From Blasia pusilla (Eukaryota > Marchantiophyta > Marchantiopsida > Blasiales): a stretch of 64,000 nucleotides of DNA. How positions within the stretch are numbered: position 1 is the stretch's first letter; each line of letters opens with the position of its first letter. The notes beneath the pieces are model-generated. The model was given only the letters and a program-made list of their open reading frames with translations. It searched no databases and was not told where the DNA came from. Below, piece after piece: positions 33,871 to 43,808 of this stretch. The stretch is from assembly GCA_050084515.1 (NCBI GenBank), contig CM114272.1, positions 13,950,001 to 14,014,000 on the forward strand, given 5' to 3'. The position numbers and the translations under genes are program-made.

Positions 33871-34542
33871 TTGCCATGGTTGGCTATGGGTTATCGCTTT
33901 AGTCGGCAGACATTCTTGGTGTTATTTTCACCATAATTTTTGCTCTTTGGGAGAGAGCCAAATTTACCTGCAGCGATCCAACGTGACATGGCGGAGGTGT
34001 TAGATCTTGATGATCCATATGTGTGGGTACAAGCATGTTCTCGGAGGGCCGAGGTTTTTCGTAGAGTTATGCCTATGGCCTTTGAGAACTTAGCTATTGC
34101 CCAGCATAGAGATACATTGAGGTACGCGACCATTCGTGGAGGAGGTTATCGTCCAAGGATTAGGAGGTTTCATCCTGGGGATTACGTGTATTTACAGCAG
34201 GTGACACCCACGACGCTAGATGTCAGTGCAGGACGCACGATCCTACGTGTGCGCGAGATATTACCGATCAGAGTCTTCATGTTGGAGGGACGGGATGGTA
34301 TGGTTTGGAAGGATCATGTGCGCAATTTTATGCCATGTCATCTTCCGAACGTAGACAGGACACTGGATCCGAGCTTGGCAGTGGTATCTGTAGGCTTGAG
34401 GTGTATGTTGTGCGGATTTGCGAGGGGTGCAACCACCATGTTGGTATGTGATGGTTGTTCTCGAGGGTGGCATATGTCATGTCTGACCCCCCCCCTTGTT
34501 GTAGTTCCCACGGGACGATGGTTGTGTCCGAGATGTGTATAG
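33871..34542 (+). pseudogene. PHD-Gypsy integrase C-terminus fused to a PHD finger
   Basis: After a stop at about 33935, a 200-codon open stretch (33940-34542; no ATG start needed, as it is part of pol) carries LFGREPNLPAAIQRDM. It then has an integrase C-terminal beta-barrel region (RRFHPGDYVYLQQ, ILRVREILPIRVFMLEG, WKDHVRNFMPCHLPN). The last 45 residues (155-199; 34402-34536) are a PHD finger: CMLC, CDGC, GWH, MSC, LTPPL and RWLCPRC give Cx2C x11 Cx2C x4 H x2 C x15 Cx2C, with the conserved Trp before the last Cys pair. PHD fingers read histone H3 tails. The expected chromodomain of chromoviruses is absent. The finger is open across a run of nine C bases and ends one residue before the stop. 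Confidence 0.85.
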
Positions 34543-34756
34543 GATAGTACGTCATGTCAGAGAGATGTGATATTTTCTATCTGGAGTTGGAGGGATCCTA
34601 CTACCAACTAGGGGGGCGGTTGTGTGATCTCCATGTATATGTATGAGTTGACTTTTGTACATGTGTGGATCGACCCGTGTGTGGAGAAGATCGGTGTTGT
34701 GTGGTGTAGATGTGACCAACGATGTATGTTGTGTAGCGATAGGTATGCGCACGACA
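34543..34756 (+). repeat. 3' part of an LTR following the PHD-Gypsy pol
   Basis: From about 34600 (CCAACTAGGGGGGCGG) to GCACGACA at 34756 it matches 35212-35371 closely. The last 44 bases are the shared LTR 3' end also found at 35328-35371, 35871-35914, 55914-55956 and 56857-56900. The 5' part of this LTR is missing or changed beyond recognition. Confidence 0.65.
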
Positions 34757-34758
34757 GC

Positions 34759-35371
34759 TGTCACATGTGAGTAGCTGATAGGCTGAGATTTATCGTGGAT
34801 AGGGCGTAGGAGCCAGCGGACTATCTTGAGTGTAACTTTGTCCCACGGTGTCGGATAAGGTTGAGGATAGATCCACTGTGTCAGGAACGTCGTTTCTAAC
34901 AACTTTCATGCTGAGGTCTTTCACAACCGGGTGACTTGTTGACCAGGTCATCCGCCCCTAGTAACATGTGCGCGCAGGTTACCAAGGGGATAGCTATTTT
35001 TAGGGGAAGAGCCTTTTGGTTCTTCCCAACCCTATATAAGAGAGGAAGATGGCTTTCCTAAGCCGTCTTTTTCATGTTGGGCCGTTGGAGCACCTCTCTT
35101 GTATGTGTGTGAGATAGGACTAGGGTGCTAGCGTCCGGATTCCTTGATAGCACATGGTGGACGAGGCTCGATATGCCGATGTAGATTGAGGAGTGGAGTT
35201 TTAGGCTGCAACTGCCAACTAGGGGGGCGGTTGTGTGATCTCCATGTATATGTATGAGTTGATTTTTGTACATGCATGTGTGGATCGACCCGTGTGTGGG
35301 GAATATCGGTGTTGTGTGGTGTAAATGTCACCAAAGATGTATGTTGTGTAGGGATATGTATGTGCACGACA
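34759..35371 (+). repeat. LTR family L, longest copy
   Basis: It starts TGTCACATGTGAG and ends GCACGACA; TGTC...GACA are the inverted terminal bases expected of an LTR. The length is 613 bp. The TATA box CCCTATATAAGAG is near 35030. It is joined directly to an integrase fragment on its right, so the element it bounded has been rearranged. Confidence 0.75.
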
Positions 35372-35866
35372 AGCGCTATGGTCGTTATGTGTTGGTGATG
35401 GTTGAGCACTTCTCCAAGTGGATAGAGTTGGTTGCATTGTCTGACAAAGCAAGTGAGGGAGTAGGGTATGCCTTCCTAGATCGGGTGTTGAGTCATTACG
35501 GTGCACCAGCTGAGGTGTTGACAGACCAGGGTACCGAGTTCCGCGGGGAGTTTTAGGCCTTGTATGATCAGACACTGATCAACCACTGCACTACTTTGCG
35601 AGATTATCTTGAGGCGGATGGACTAGCGGAGCTGGTTTTGTAGACGGTGAAGAGAGGATTACGCAAGTATGGCTTGCAGAGAGGTCATCTAGGAGATTGG
35701 GACTTCCAATTTCCGTGGTTGGCGATGGGATATAGATACAACAGGCAAGCATCCTTAGCATATTTCTCACTGTACTTGCTTTTGTATGGCTGAGAGCCAC
35801 ATTTACCTACGGTCATTCGTTGAGATGTTGGTGAGGTGTTGAACGTTGATGACCCTGATGTATGGA
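35372..35866 (+). pseudogene. Second integrase catalytic fragment between LTR ends
   Basis: It encodes RYGRYVLVMVEHFSKWIELVAL, EVLTDQGTEFRGEF, then in pieces EADGLAE, WLAMGYRYNRQ and NVDDPDVWM. It is clearly homologous to but distinct from the main integrase at 33518-34030. Stops occur at 35554, 35641 and 35791. It begins right after one LTR 3' end and stops right before another (35867-35914). Confidence 0.8.
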
Positions 35867-36223
35867 TGTGTGACCAGCGATGTGTGTTGTGTAGCGATGT
35901 GTATGCGCACGACAAGGGAGTGGAGGTGGAGGGAGGAAGAAATGGGGGAGTATGAAACACAATGACAAGTAAGGGGAAAGAGAAAGAAGGGAAAGATGGG
36001 GCCCATACGGACAAGTCCTTCCATAGGACGGACATAAGTCCACGGACGTGGACATGTCCACGGACACGAACTTTGTCCACATGCAACCTTGGTTTCCAAT
36101 CTAGGAACCCATTGCCCATTCTTGTTACTTATTTTATAGCCCGCACCCGCGTGCCCCAAACCTGCATTGGCCAAGCTGGTGATTAGTCTCCATCACAACC
36201 TCTTTTTTGCCGAAATAATATTT
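35867..36223 (+). repeat. LTR 3'-end fragment and flank
   Basis: Bases 35871-35914 are the shared LTR 3' end (GCACGACA at 35907-35914). The rest up to 36223 is a purine-rich stretch and repeated GGACRTGTCCACGGAC words near 36035-36065. No gene is recognised. The minus-strand frames that overlap it are not supported. Confidence 0.6.
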
Positions 36224-38960
36224 CTAATGCTTGGTTGCTTCTACAATAGCAAGTTCTTGTCTCTCGATTGTGTTGTAGTTTTGCTCCGATAGCAACAACT
36301 TGCTAGAAAAGAAGGCAATTTGATGCCATCCATCCTTTGATTCTTTCTGTAATATTCCTCCAATGGTAGTATCTGATGCATTTGTGACCATCTTGATAGG
36401 TCTATTTAGATCATACTTCTTCAAAATATGAGCATTGATTAAGGTATTATTTAATGCTTGGCAAAAAAATCTTAGGATGGATCCTAATTCCATGTTTATC
36501 CTTTTTCTAGTAAAACTAATTGTGCGGTTTGAGCAAGATCTTTGTCAAATCTTTGCTAGAATCTTGTAATCCTTGAAAATTCTGCAGGTGAGATTGATAC
36601 TTAGGTGCACTCTATTTTTGGGCCGTTTCTACCTTCTCACTCATCACTTGAATGCCTTTTGCACTTACTCCATGCCTTAGATAATCAACTTTTGTATTGC
36701 CAAACTCATATTTTGAAGCTTTAGCATAAAACTTATTATCTCGTAGGATTTCCATGATTTCTTGAAGACTCTTCCTATGCTACTCTATGGTTTTACTATA
36801 GACCAAGATATTATCCATGAATAAAAAAACAAACTTATCTAAATATGGAGGGAAGAAATAAATTATTATGCCCATAAGGGTTGTAATTGTATAAGTATTC
36901 AAAGTCAATTCGCCATTTTTGAGTGCGATGCTAGCGCCCGTGGTTTTCCAAAACAATCGTCGACTACTGTAAGCGTCTAGGTATGCTTTGTCCATACCTA
37001 GTGCAAAAAAATAGTACACATCTTCATCCAAAATTTGAATTTGGTTATAACCGCTTCTTAGCTCAAGGTTGGTGAAGTATTTTGCTCCTTGTAGTTGGTC
37101 GAATAACTCATCCATTCTTGATAATGGATATTTGTTCTTTATCGTTTGTTGATTCAGTGCTTGATAATCAATGTAGAGTCGCATGCTTCCATCCTTCTTC
37201 TTCACAAAAAGAAGTAGGGTTCTATATGTTGAGACATTTGGTTAGATGAAGCCTTTCTATAACATCTCCTCCACTTGGGCTTTCCACTCTTCTAATTCCT
37301 TTGGAGCAAGACGAGAAAGAACCTTACATGGTTGCATGCTTCTTGGATGAACATCAATCTCATAGTGTACCCTCAGTTGGGTGATTAACCTTGATGGTAA
37401 GTCTTCTAGAAATACATCCTTATATTCCTCCAATATTACTCTCAAGTTTTTTGATATCTTGGAATGTTTTTTCAAACCACTAACATCTCGTATTCAACCA
37501 AAAAAAACACACATCTTGATGTTTGATGGCAATGTTTCCTATTACAAATAGAGATAGGGTTCTGGGGTGTGATCCGACTCTATCTCTATAAAGCTTCCAC
37601 TCTCGGGTCTTCACAGTCTGTTTTTTCCAATCTACCTCGGGATTGTACAGTTCCATCCAAGACATCCCCAAAGTAACTGGAAGACTTTCACCTCCAACTC
37701 GTCATGATACTTTCCTATCTTTAATTTTATACTTCAAGGAAGCTTCTCAATTCTTTTTGTTTGCCCGTTTGGCAATTCTTCCTCTTCATTTTGATTCCTC
37801 TCTAAAGTTAAGCCCAACTTCATAGCTATGGCTCTTGAAAGGAAGTTTTCTATTGCACCAAGATGAATGAACACTCTAACTTGGGATCCTTCTTCCTCTA
37901 TGACGATTTGGCAAGTTTCTTCTCTTTTCAAACCATGTAACTCCAAATATTTGTGTTAATTCTCGCCTTTTCTCTTTCTTGTAGAATCAATAAATTTGTG
38001 AGGAAATATTAATATTGGTCTATGTTTCTCCGAGATTAACCTTCTTTGTTATTCTCAACATGTGTCCCCCTTCCAAATGAATAATAGGGCGATGATAAGG
38101 CTTATTTCCAAGCCTACAAAATCAAAAATTCATAGCGATATGCTTATATCAACCATACTCAAAACATTGGTTTATATCTTATCGGACTTCTGACTCTCTT
38201 TCTCCTCTATGAATCCTATTGGTTCGAGAAGCAATCCCTTGTAGGTTGGGGTTCCAATCTCTCCCCATTAGCATCCTTCTATTCAATCTTCGTGGTGCAT
38301 AACCATCTTGTGCGTGAAGGTTATCCAACTTGTTCCTAGAAGCAACCATCTCTCTTCTTGCTCCATACATATTTGCCATGTATTGGACTCATATCATGAC
38401 TTCATTCATATCCTTTGGGTTATATTGAATCACTTTATGATGCACCTTCAACTTCAAGCCTCTTTTAAACAGATTGTGGGCTTTTGCCCCACTCATGTCT
38501 TGAAACTCCTCGATGTAGTCCTCCACACTACCTTTCTACTCCAATATCTATAGTTTCATTTTGACACTCTTGATGGGATCCACAACTTGGAAATTTTGTA
38601 GTTATCCTTGCTTCATCCTGTTCCATGTGATTTGTTGATCCATTTCAATCAAGGATCTCTCCCATCTTGGATATGATGTCAATGCTCGATCCATCAATTA
38701 AGATATTACAAACATCCCTGCAATATGATCATCAATGTTGAAAAGAAATAGATGGATTTTCATATGAGTGATCTAACCCTCTAACCTCTACCCCATTGAC
38801 TCGACTACCATTATATGGTTATACCTTATATGCATTTGTTATTTTCAATATCAATGACACTTGGGCATTCATCTCCAACACTTTTTGATAGTGAACGTAT
38901 TTAAAAATGAAAATTTTGAAGTCATTCTCGCTCCCCCTCCATCCATTACCTACAAAATAA
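36224..38960 (-). pseudogene. Second Gypsy family: gag-pol remnant on the minus strand
   Basis: Read leftwards from 38960: a gag piece (VEDYIEEFQDMS, FKRGLKLKVHHKVIQYNP) at about 38370-38560; gag linker; aspartic protease (VFIHLGAIENFLSRAIAMKLGL, Asp changed to His in the active site) at 37946-37734; and GMSWMELYNPEVDWK. RT follows (RVHYEIDVHPRSMQPCKVLSRLAPKE, MKKKDGSMRLYIDYQALN, YFTNLELRSGYNQIQI), with the YxDD box as FMDN near 36805. RNase H (KMVTNASDTTIGGILQKES, QIAFFSSKLLLSEQNYNTIERQELA) ends it at 36224. About 40 codons in mid-RT have no family match and replace the PFGL segment. Integrase is missing. It is heavily decayed and of a different lineage from the PHD-Gypsy. Confidence 0.85.
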
Positions 38961-39720
38961 CCCTTTTCCCTTACTCCACTTAGATCTTAATGATCACTGC
39001 CATATTCTAACAAGCCTCTCCAAACTCACTACATAATGTGGATCATTACTTGGCTATTCTTCCAATAGGGATAGTCCACTCTTGTTGGAAGAGCAACCTT
39101 GCTCTAATACCATCGTAACTCTTAAGCTCATAAGGCTACTCTAGAATTGCACAATGTTTGAATGCACCTCGAGGTCTGTCTTCTTCTTTTATATGTACTT
39201 AGAGATCGATACATACAATCACGATGTTTTAACTCTACTCATTGTTATCCCACCCATAGTCCGGGGAGTTTTTTCACGAGAACCGATACATTATTGGTGT
39301 TTCATAGGCCGGATCGGTAAATTCAAATTTCCAGCCAATTTTTATGATACTTTTACAAAGAAACCCCCCTAACCTGGCCAGTTTTTTTTGTCGATGAGTT
39401 TTAAATAAATCGAAAATTTCTGATTTTAGCCGGCTATGATTACTTGTAATCGCGGATCTCCCCGCTCATTGATCCCACCTGGCCTCATCTCCTAGCATGA
39501 GAGGATCTTGTTTGGACTTTAGTGTGCTTATCTCATCTTATTACATTTATCCATGATCTCATCCTTATGTTAGTTTTATCAACCTACTAGCCCACTCTCA
39601 TCTTTATCACATGTTGTTTATCTTTTCTATTTTTGGTTGGTTCTTTCTCACTTATACACTATATGGTATAGACTCTTGCTTAATCGTGACTAAAAAATAA
39701 TGGATATATATGTATATATA
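38885..39720 (-). repeat. Leader plus LTR unit of the minus-strand Gypsy, copy 1
   Basis: On the minus strand the LTR (about 39720 to 39113) is followed by TGGTATTAGAGC (39112-39101), close to the initiator-tRNA primer site TGGTATCAGAGC, and then the gag leader. The same order is repeated in copy 2. This copy carries a 219-bp insert at 39253-39471. Confidence 0.7.
39253..39471. mobile_element. MITE-like 219-bp insertion with 6-bp target duplication
   Basis: The insert is bounded by ATCCCA at 39247-39252 and 39472-39477. The duplicated unit at 39727-40340 has a single TTATCCCATG at the matching place, which is the empty site. The ends are imperfect inverted repeats ending in CGGGGAG (left CATAGTCCGGGGAG; right, complemented, CAATGAGCGGGGAG). 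It has no coding frame of note. The superfamily is unclear. Confidence 0.6.
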
Positions 39721-39726
39721 CATAAA

Positions 39727-40340
39727 GAGCTTGATAGTGAACGGATTTAGAAATGATAAATTAGAAGTCACTCTTGCCTCCCCCCCCTCTTCATCCATTA
39801 CCCAAAAAAAAACCATTCCTCCTTACTCTACTTGGAACTCAATGGGCATTGCTAGCCTATAGCAAGCCTCTCCAAACTCACAACATTGCATCATTATTTG
39901 GTTATTTATCCAAAAGGGGTAATCCACTCTCGTCGGAAGAGCAACCTTGCCCTAATTCCATTGTGACTCTCAAGCTCATAAGGCCACTCTAGAATTGCAC
40001 AAAAGTAGAATGCTCCTCGAGGACTCTCCTCTTCCTTTATATGCTTAAAGATACTTAATGAAGACAATCTAATTCTACCTATTCTTATCCCATGTAAGCT
40101 CTTCTCATAGCATGAGAAGATCTTTTTTGGACTTTAGTCTCCTTATCTCATCTTATCACATCTATCCATGATCTCATCCCTATTTTACTTTTCACCAACG
40201 TAAGGGCCCACTCTCATCTTTATCACATGTTGGTTATCTTTTATTTTTTCATTAGTTCTTTCTCACTTATGTGCTTCATGATAGAGAATCTAACTTAACC
40301 ATGATTAACAAAGGATGGTAACACTTAGAGCATTTTAATT
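39727..40340 (-). repeat. Leader plus LTR unit of the minus-strand Gypsy, copy 2
   Basis: It repeats 38885-39720 without the MITE-like insert: the GATAGTGAACGGATTTAG leader text, a weakened primer site (TGGAATTAGGGC, complemented) near 39950, and the LTR from about 39962 (TGTGACTCTC) to about 40340. Two leader-LTR units in a row with no pol between them point to unequal recombination or deletion between tandem elements. Confidence 0.7.
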
Positions 40341-40989
40341 CTACCCATTCGATAAAAGGGATGGCCAAAGTAATTTTTGGTAGACAGGACTTGCTATTCC
40401 AAATTTTGAATCCCCATCATAGGAAGCAATCTTGAAACACAACGATCCGACCTCTTAGAATTTCCTCTGTCTTTGCCAGACTTGCAAAGAAGTGGTGGGC
40501 AGTTACCTTGACCGCTAACACTTGGAACCATTAATTATTTCCTGTTTAGATTTACATAGAGGAAATCACATCGATGCTTCAATTGAAAATTCATCTTTCC
40601 TCAAATGTGGTCTTGTCACAATCGTCTCATTGTGTAACGTGCTACAATGTTGCTTGGGCTTTGCATGCTTCCCTTGCTCTTGGTTCTCTCTCACGTTATT
40701 TGTGCATCCTAGAGCATGGTAGAAGGCAAATAGTGTTCTCGCCAAAACTTTTTAAGAGCTGAGCTAAATCAGCTTCGCTACTCGTGGATGCATGTTTCTT
40801 AAGAGAAAATCATTCAAATTGAGTAGTACAATGTGATAGTCGATATAAGATACAACATCATTTTTTGTGAGTATATTGAATGAATTCATTGTAATATTGC
40901 AAATTAGATTGAATCCTCATTGAGAAATTATGTAGCACAAGCGTGTTGAATCTCTTTGTCAATCTAATTATGATTCCCTACATAATCAA
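40341..40989. other. Non-coding stretch
   Basis: AT-rich, short frames only. Nothing is recognised. Confidence 0.5.
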
Positions 40990-42260
40990 TTTTTTGTCCT
41001 TTCCCTCTCAAATCCCACGAGTGATCCACTAGATCATTGCGCAACATTTAATTTTTATTAGTATCCTCAATCACTTTGGTTGTAATGTCTTGCCAATTGT
41101 GGGTAGGCAATCTCTTGTAGTTTACACTCTAGCTCAATCGATCACTCAAGAGGTAGGTGCTCTAGCTTTTCATCTTCCACAATCATTGTGCAAGATCACA
41201 CATGGCCAACACAATAGTTGGGATAAAAATAGTTGGAATCCAGCGAGGATGCTTGTTGATCCTCGCTGGATTTCCTACAATAGAAAATCTTTGTTGAAAG
41301 ACACCGAATGCTCTTTCGACCTCCGTCTTGACGGATTCTTAACACTTTGCAAACCATTTTCTAGCATAACCTTGCGGCAACAGAATAGTTGGGATAAAAA
41401 TAGACCAATCATGATACATAGAATTTGTGAGAATGTAGTACCTCTAATATTGCCTTCCATTCATTGTGAACCCAATTCCATCATATGCACTCTTCAGGAA
41501 ATTGTTCTCCAAAGGTAATCTATCTAGAATGTTCAAATCATTGTTGCCTCTTGGAAGTCCAAAATATGCATGCCAAATCGAAGGTGATTGATCTAGAACA
41601 TCCTCCAACAAAATTGCTTTTTCTCCATCCTTGTACGTGAAAAGATCTTGCCGTGCTACAGGACAATTCTTCCAAACATAATGCTTACAATCTAAGGAAG
41701 CAAACATTCCAAGAAATCCTCATTGGTCATTGATGCAACATTGTGCTTCCATATCTTCGTTTTTTGGCTATCTAAGATAATTATCTTGAAATGCAATCCG
41801 AATGGACCCACCCAATTTCTCCAATGCAAACATATTCGTCCTAAGCAAAAACTCCCAATGCCAATATAAGAAGAGCATTTGTCAATTTTGAATGGACGAC
41901 AAGTCATGAACTCCCGTAACATCTCGTTTTTGAACAAAATAGTTGTTAGTTGCAGATATTGCATTGTGAACTTTGCCAAATATTGGCTTCCTCATTCCGA
42001 ACTCCTCTTGAACATTCTCTCACTAAATGTAAGGTCATACCTAAAATAGTCTTTCTAGATTAGCTCGTGACCTTGTTCTCTATCTCTCTGTCAATATTCT
42101 TGCTCTTGGGTGGCCTTGAGCCACCTTATTTCTTTCCCACTCTCTATGTCTTCCGAAGTAGTCCACCAAATAGAATGGACTTGACATTGTGATTTGCTCC
42201 AAGAAGACTTGGTCTTGATCCCACTCTTTCCGCTTCTCCTTGATCTATAGTTTCAATCTC
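40990..42260 (-). pseudogene. PIF/Harbinger transposase remnant
   Basis: In several frames, read leftwards: DYFRYDLTFSERMFKR, FGMRKPIFGKVHNAI, YFVQKRDVTGVHDLSSIQ, GFLGMFASLDCKHYVWKNCPVA (41640-41720, first catalytic Asp region), LFTYKDGEKAILLEDV and IWHAYFGLPRGNNDLNILD (second Asp). Then YYILTNSMYHDWSIF, LPQGYARKWFAKC, ESVKTEVERAFGVFQQRFSIV (41260-41330) and finally NDLVDHSWDLRGK near 41000. The order and spacing match plant Harbinger nucleases. At least three frameshifts and several stops kill it. A small internal rearrangement gives a repeated ATAGTTGGGATAAAAATAG (41214 and 41384) and a 14-bp palindrome at 41237-41272. Confidence 0.85.
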
Positions 42261-43808
42261 CACCTCCAATTTGGAACTCCCCAATCAATCCTCAATATTC
42301 TCGCAATCCTTCGTCAATCCACTCAAAACTTTATGCAACCTTCATGAATCATCAATTTTTGCACCCTGCTCTCTCGACACTCATTCGTAAGAAGAAGGAG
42401 CCCCAATAAAGAGTCGGTGATGGAAACCCCATCTTTAAAAAAATAATTTGAGACATAAAAAGACAAGTACGCGAAGACCACAACCGGCCCGCAAAGGGAA
42501 AGGGGGCATTTGTAAACCTCCCGCCCATCCCCACTCTCCCAATTGTGGTGGCGTTTAGCGGCATGGACGGCGAGTTGGGCGGGGAATACTCCCCAAGGTC
42601 AAAGTCCGCTAGTACAATAGGCAGACTGGAGGCCCACCAAATATGCCCCACATACTGGTCCACTTTTAGCGCAACCGGTGCTAAAGCTCTTAGGCCGAGA
42701 CGTGGAATAAAGTGCAACCAGGGTCGAATAAGGGTATAAGAACATGGGCAGTCACGCGGTCAGATATTAAACCGCGTAGGCCAAGACCAGGAGATCAGAC
42801 CAGGACGTCATCCCCGAAAGGCTGGAGAAGAATTCGGAATTCCCGACACTATCGCAGTTCCGATTCGTGTCCGTTCTAATAAAATCTGAAATCTGTCAAA
42901 TCGCGCGGTATCTGCGAGAAAAGTTGACGGGATGGAGGGGAAAGAAGCAGTCCGCCAGCTCGGCTGAGTAGATTCTGAGAGTGGGTGGCGCTTGCACCTT
43001 TTTTGTCGTCAGAATCTGCCACGAGAGATTACTGATTCTACACGAAACGGGTTATTAGTACAAGCGATAGAAACACTAAATGGTGGAGCTTTCGACACTT
43101 GACACCCACCCGCCCATAGTCTCGTCTATCCCTGTTCCGCACCCGACCTTCTTCTCCTGCGCTGCCGGTGCCGTTTGCCTCCTCCAGGACCTTCGCGCTC
43201 GGAGTGTCAGTACTTCATGCCATTGCGGTTTCGCGAGCCTCTGTATGGAGATGGGTGCTGCTGGAGAGCCTTCGCAGTTGTCTTCCACGGGTATTCCAGA
43301 CACTCCTCAACTTGCTCGCCCCGAAGGTTGATCGAGTGCAATTGGGTACCGAGAGAAATTCTGTGGATGCATCCTATGAGCTCTGGACTTGGGAGAGAGT
43401 AATCCGGAGCTGAATTGGAGTAGCGGTAGTCGTAGGAGGAGGAGGAGGGGGTGGAGCAGGGACAGGGCCAAGAGGAGGAGTGGAGGGAAATCAGGTCAAG
43501 GAGGGGATTGTCTGTCTAGACTGGGCATGGTTGGAGAGGACAAATTCGATTCTAATGGACTCTTAACTTGCGTGAGTCTGTTCTTGAGTCAGCGAACCTT
43601 GTTTTCCTCAGCTTGAGTGGCACCGCAATCACCATTCTCAGTTCAGGTGGATGCGTTTCGCCTACCTGCCGGTTGTAGTCGTGGTGGGTCTGGTGCGTGG
43701 GTCAACTCAGTAATTGCCACTTCCTTTGCAGGCGAAGGGTAGAGTCGAGTTGGAGGAGTTTCTGGACTTGACAGGGGAGATTGGCAGAGATTGGGATACA
43801 GAATTAAA
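42261..43808 (+). promoter_or_regulatory. Region upstream of chlorophyllase, likely promoter and leader
   Basis: No gene is supported. About 42395-42510 resembles 56445-56575 (a shared GAAAACCCCATC/ACAACCGGCCC-type block). A purine-rich tract (GGAGGAGGAGGAGG) lies at 43430-43505. The transcription start cannot be placed. Confidence 0.4.

Noticed and set aside
35155-35166. TGGTGGACGAGG after GATAGCACA as a Gypsy primer-binding site
   Set aside because: It would need an LTR running from about 34620 to 35154, but the independent breakpoints at 30126, 30461 and 34759 all place the LTR start at TGTCAC, so this position lies inside the LTR.
42352-42717. 121-codon minus-strand frame next to the Harbinger remnant
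   Set aside because: It does not continue the transposase and shares part of its sequence with a repeat at 56.5 kb.
43389-43616. Arg-rich 75-codon frame upstream of chlorophyllase
   Set aside because: It is the translation of a purine-rich tract (AGGAGGAGG); no family match.
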